Shown: in pieces, positions 62,727-64,000 of the stretch | How the letters are laid out: each line of letters opens with the position of its first letter | How positions within the stretch are numbered: position 1 is the stretch's first letter | Source: Elainella sp. Prado103 | Lineage (GTDB): Bacteria > Cyanobacteriota > Cyanobacteriia > Elainellales > Elainellaceae | NCBI GenBank assembly: GCA_025454395.1 | Contig: JALOOM010000008.1 | Location: 1 to 64,000 of the forward strand | Length of the DNA stretch: 64,000 nt | Reading direction: 5' to 3' | Notes under the pieces: generated by a model | Told to the model about the DNA's origin: nothing | What the model saw: the letters and a program-made list of their open reading frames with translations, nothing else | Database searches by the model: none | Program-made: the position numbers and the translations under genes

Positions 62727-63551
62727 TTAAGCAGATTCCGCAGGCTCTAAGGCCACTGTATTCACCCAAACTTGCATATTCACGAGCTGCATTGGGCCAA
62801 ACTGAGTTGCCAACGCGACATCAGCCGCATCTCGGCCATAGGCGATCGAGATCCGATTACCGCGAGGTTGCGCTTGCGTCGCATCAAAGGTATACCAACG
62901 TCCAGTCATGCCAGTGGCATCCATTCCCACATAGGCTTCAAACCAGGCATGAAGATCCATCGGCTCCAGTTCATAAAGGTAGCCCACCACCATCCGCGCC
63001 GGAATATTGAGACTGCGGCAAAGCGCGATCCCTAAATGGGCGAAATCCCGGCAAACTCCAGTCCGATGTTCCACCGTATCCAAGGCCCAAGTTGAGGCAT
63101 CGCTCGTGCCGTAGGCATATTCGATATGCGTCTGAATCCAATGACGAATGGCTTCCACCTGCGCATAACCCGGTGGGCAATCGGCCACAATTTCCTGAGC
63201 CAGATCACCCATTCGATCGGCCGGACAGTAGCGACTGGGCAATAAAAACTGCAATACCTGTTCCGGTAAATGTTCAACCGGCACATAGGCTGCCTCAGGA
63301 AGCACATCGATCGCATCGGCGGTTTCCACAATTGCGCTCGATCGAACCTGAAAAGAGCCGGTGGGCACGATCAACCGCTGACAGAGATTACCATAACCAT
63401 CGGTATATTCAATCACGGGAACAGGGGGAGTCAGTAAATATTCCTCCCGGATCACCCATTGACCCTCACCACTGCGCGGCCGCAACATCAAAATAACGGG
63501 CGTGGAGTCAGTGGCTTCAAACGTAATTTGGCAGCCCGCTTCTAAACGCAT
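62727..63551 (-). CDS. Transglutaminase-like cysteine peptidase
   Basis: 274 residues. The transglutaminase core has the full triad: Cys 167 in GVCRDF, His 201 in DLHAWFEA and Asp 223 in TFDAT. An N-terminal beta-rich domain (about 1-95) is typical of the Transglut_N-containing bacterial group. Without a signal peptide it is probably a cytoplasmic peptidase or amidase; bacterial members seldom cross-link proteins. A 17-bp tandem repeat lies just before its start. Confidence 0.9.
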   Translation of the reverse strand: MRLEAGCQITFEATDSTPVILMLRPRSGEGQWVIREEYLLTPPVPVIEYTDGYGNLCQRLIVPTGSFQVRSSAIVETADAIDVLPEAAYVPVEHLPEQVLQFLLPSRYCPADRMGDLAQEIVADCPPGYAQVEAIRHWIQTHIEYAYGTSDASTWALDTVEHRTGVCRDFAHLGIALCRSLNIPARMVVGYLYELEPMDLHAWFEAYVGMDATGMTGRWYTFDATQAQPRGNRISIAYGRDAADVALATQFGPMQLVNMQVWVNTVALEPAESA

Positions 63552-63580
63552 GACTTCATTTCCTCAGATGACCTTACAGA

Positions 63581-63630
63581 TGACCAGATTGCCTCAATGA
63601 CTAGATTGCCTCAATGACTAGATTGCCTCA
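63581..63630. repeat. 17-bp tandem repeat upstream of the transglutaminase gene
   Basis: Three copies of TGACTAGATTGCCTCAA; the first differs at one base. Confidence 0.9.
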
Positions 63631-63682
63631 GATTCAGGCAACGCAACTGAATAGCTCCACCCATCTCCCCCAGGCTAGATTT

Positions 63683-64000
63683 TCAGCGCAAGTTCACCCC
63701 CAAGAACCGATCCAAAAATCGTGTCCGCCAGATAAACCGGAGAATAAAGCACCACTCGATCGCCACCAAACCAATGAAAAAGTAATGTAAGGGATCGAGC
63801 GGATAGAGTTCGAAAAACCGACGCAGGGGAGGCAAACTGACAATTAGCAAATAGAGCAACAGTAGCAACAAGGAGACGATCGAATAACGCCAGTCTCCAC
63901 TCAATGGCTCACCACCTACCCATGCGCGAGTGGGAGGCTTGAGGAAGGGAATCAGCAGCAGTTCTCCCATCACCAAAATGGCTACCAAAGCGCTGCGCGG
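63683..64000 (-). CDS. P-type cation ATPase, C-terminal fragment
   Basis: 105 codons, open to the right edge, so the gene continues beyond the window. The segment has the last three membrane helices of a P-type ATPase: RSALVAILVMGELLLIP, YSIVSLLLLLLYLLIVSLPP and YFFIGLVAIEWCFILRF, and the PPLRRFFELYPLDPL loop matches the Cation_ATPase_C region of Ca/Na/H pumps. The phosphorylation domain (DKTGT) lies outside, so the ion cannot be told. Confidence 0.75.
   Translation of the reverse strand, partial: PRSALVAILVMGELLLIPFLKPPTRAWVGGEPLSGDWRYSIVSLLLLLLYLLIVSLPPLRRFFELYPLDPLHYFFIGLVAIEWCFILRFIWRTRFLDRFLGVNLR

Overview
The window is a stretch of cyanobacterial chromosome. The evidence is direct: photosystem I genes psaI and psaL, the RuBisCO-type LysR regulator RbcR, two proteins with a phycobiliprotein-like fold beside V4R proteins and a plant-type ferredoxin, a cyanobacterial DUF4079 protein, a P450 of the cyanobacterial CYP110 style, a Yfr2-like small RNA, and very frequent GCGATCGC/CGATCG words (the HIP1 habit). 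I cannot name the genus. No tRNA, rRNA, CRISPR array or intact insertion sequence was seen.

Layout. 1-9.6 kb: a double histidine-phosphatase, a dihydroorotase-like protein that has lost its metal ligands, a 966-residue low-complexity protein, psaI-psaL with a terminator, and a leftward three-gene set around a VWA lipoprotein. 9.8-18.5 kb: one 2893-residue gene for a secreted RTX/cadherin-type adhesin. 18.5-30.4 kb: ordinary housekeeping and accessory genes (ilvN, a glycosyltransferase plus methyltransferase pair, DUF4079, aroE-thiD, P450, a decayed SDR gene, a TrpD2-like protein, an NtcB-like LysR regulator, a solute-binding protein, rplT-rpmI). 30.5-41.4 kb: a leftward five-gene cellulose operon, in transcription order beta-barrel protein, TPR protein, GH8 endoglucanase, BcsB, BcsA. 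The barrel and TPR genes look like BcsC split in two. 41.7-45.2 kb: two unknown proteins, an NnrU/Z-ISO-like membrane protein and a thioredoxin, around a 1.1-kb non-coding stretch with a duplicated stem-loop.

45.5-52.7 kb holds the most unusual cluster. All genes run leftward: unknown repeat-rich protein, 2Fe-2S ferredoxin, allophycocyanin-like protein, V4R protein, small twin-motif protein, second allophycocyanin-like protein, second V4R protein, Ser/Thr kinase. It resembles the Synechocystis slr0144-slr0152 (photosystem II assembly protein, 'PAP') operon, in a different order. 52.9-64 kb: RbcR, a second Ser/Thr kinase with a zinc ribbon and membrane segments, a branched-chain-amino-acid-type binding protein, a Crp/Fnr regulator, a solo DALR-domain protein, the Yfr2-like sRNA, an NlpC/P60 peptidase, a class A beta-lactamase-like hydrolase, a membrane-anchored unknown, a transglutaminase-like protein, and the C-terminus of a P-type ATPase running off the right edge.

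A recurring theme is short tandem repeats with units of 10-18 bp, often 15 or 18. They sit in many intergenic gaps and, in frame, inside several genes. They look like a lineage habit of making minisatellites. The cellulose operon and the giant adhesin together suggest a cell that builds a matrix and aggregates. The PAP-like cluster, psaI/psaL and RbcR are the photosynthetic core of the window.
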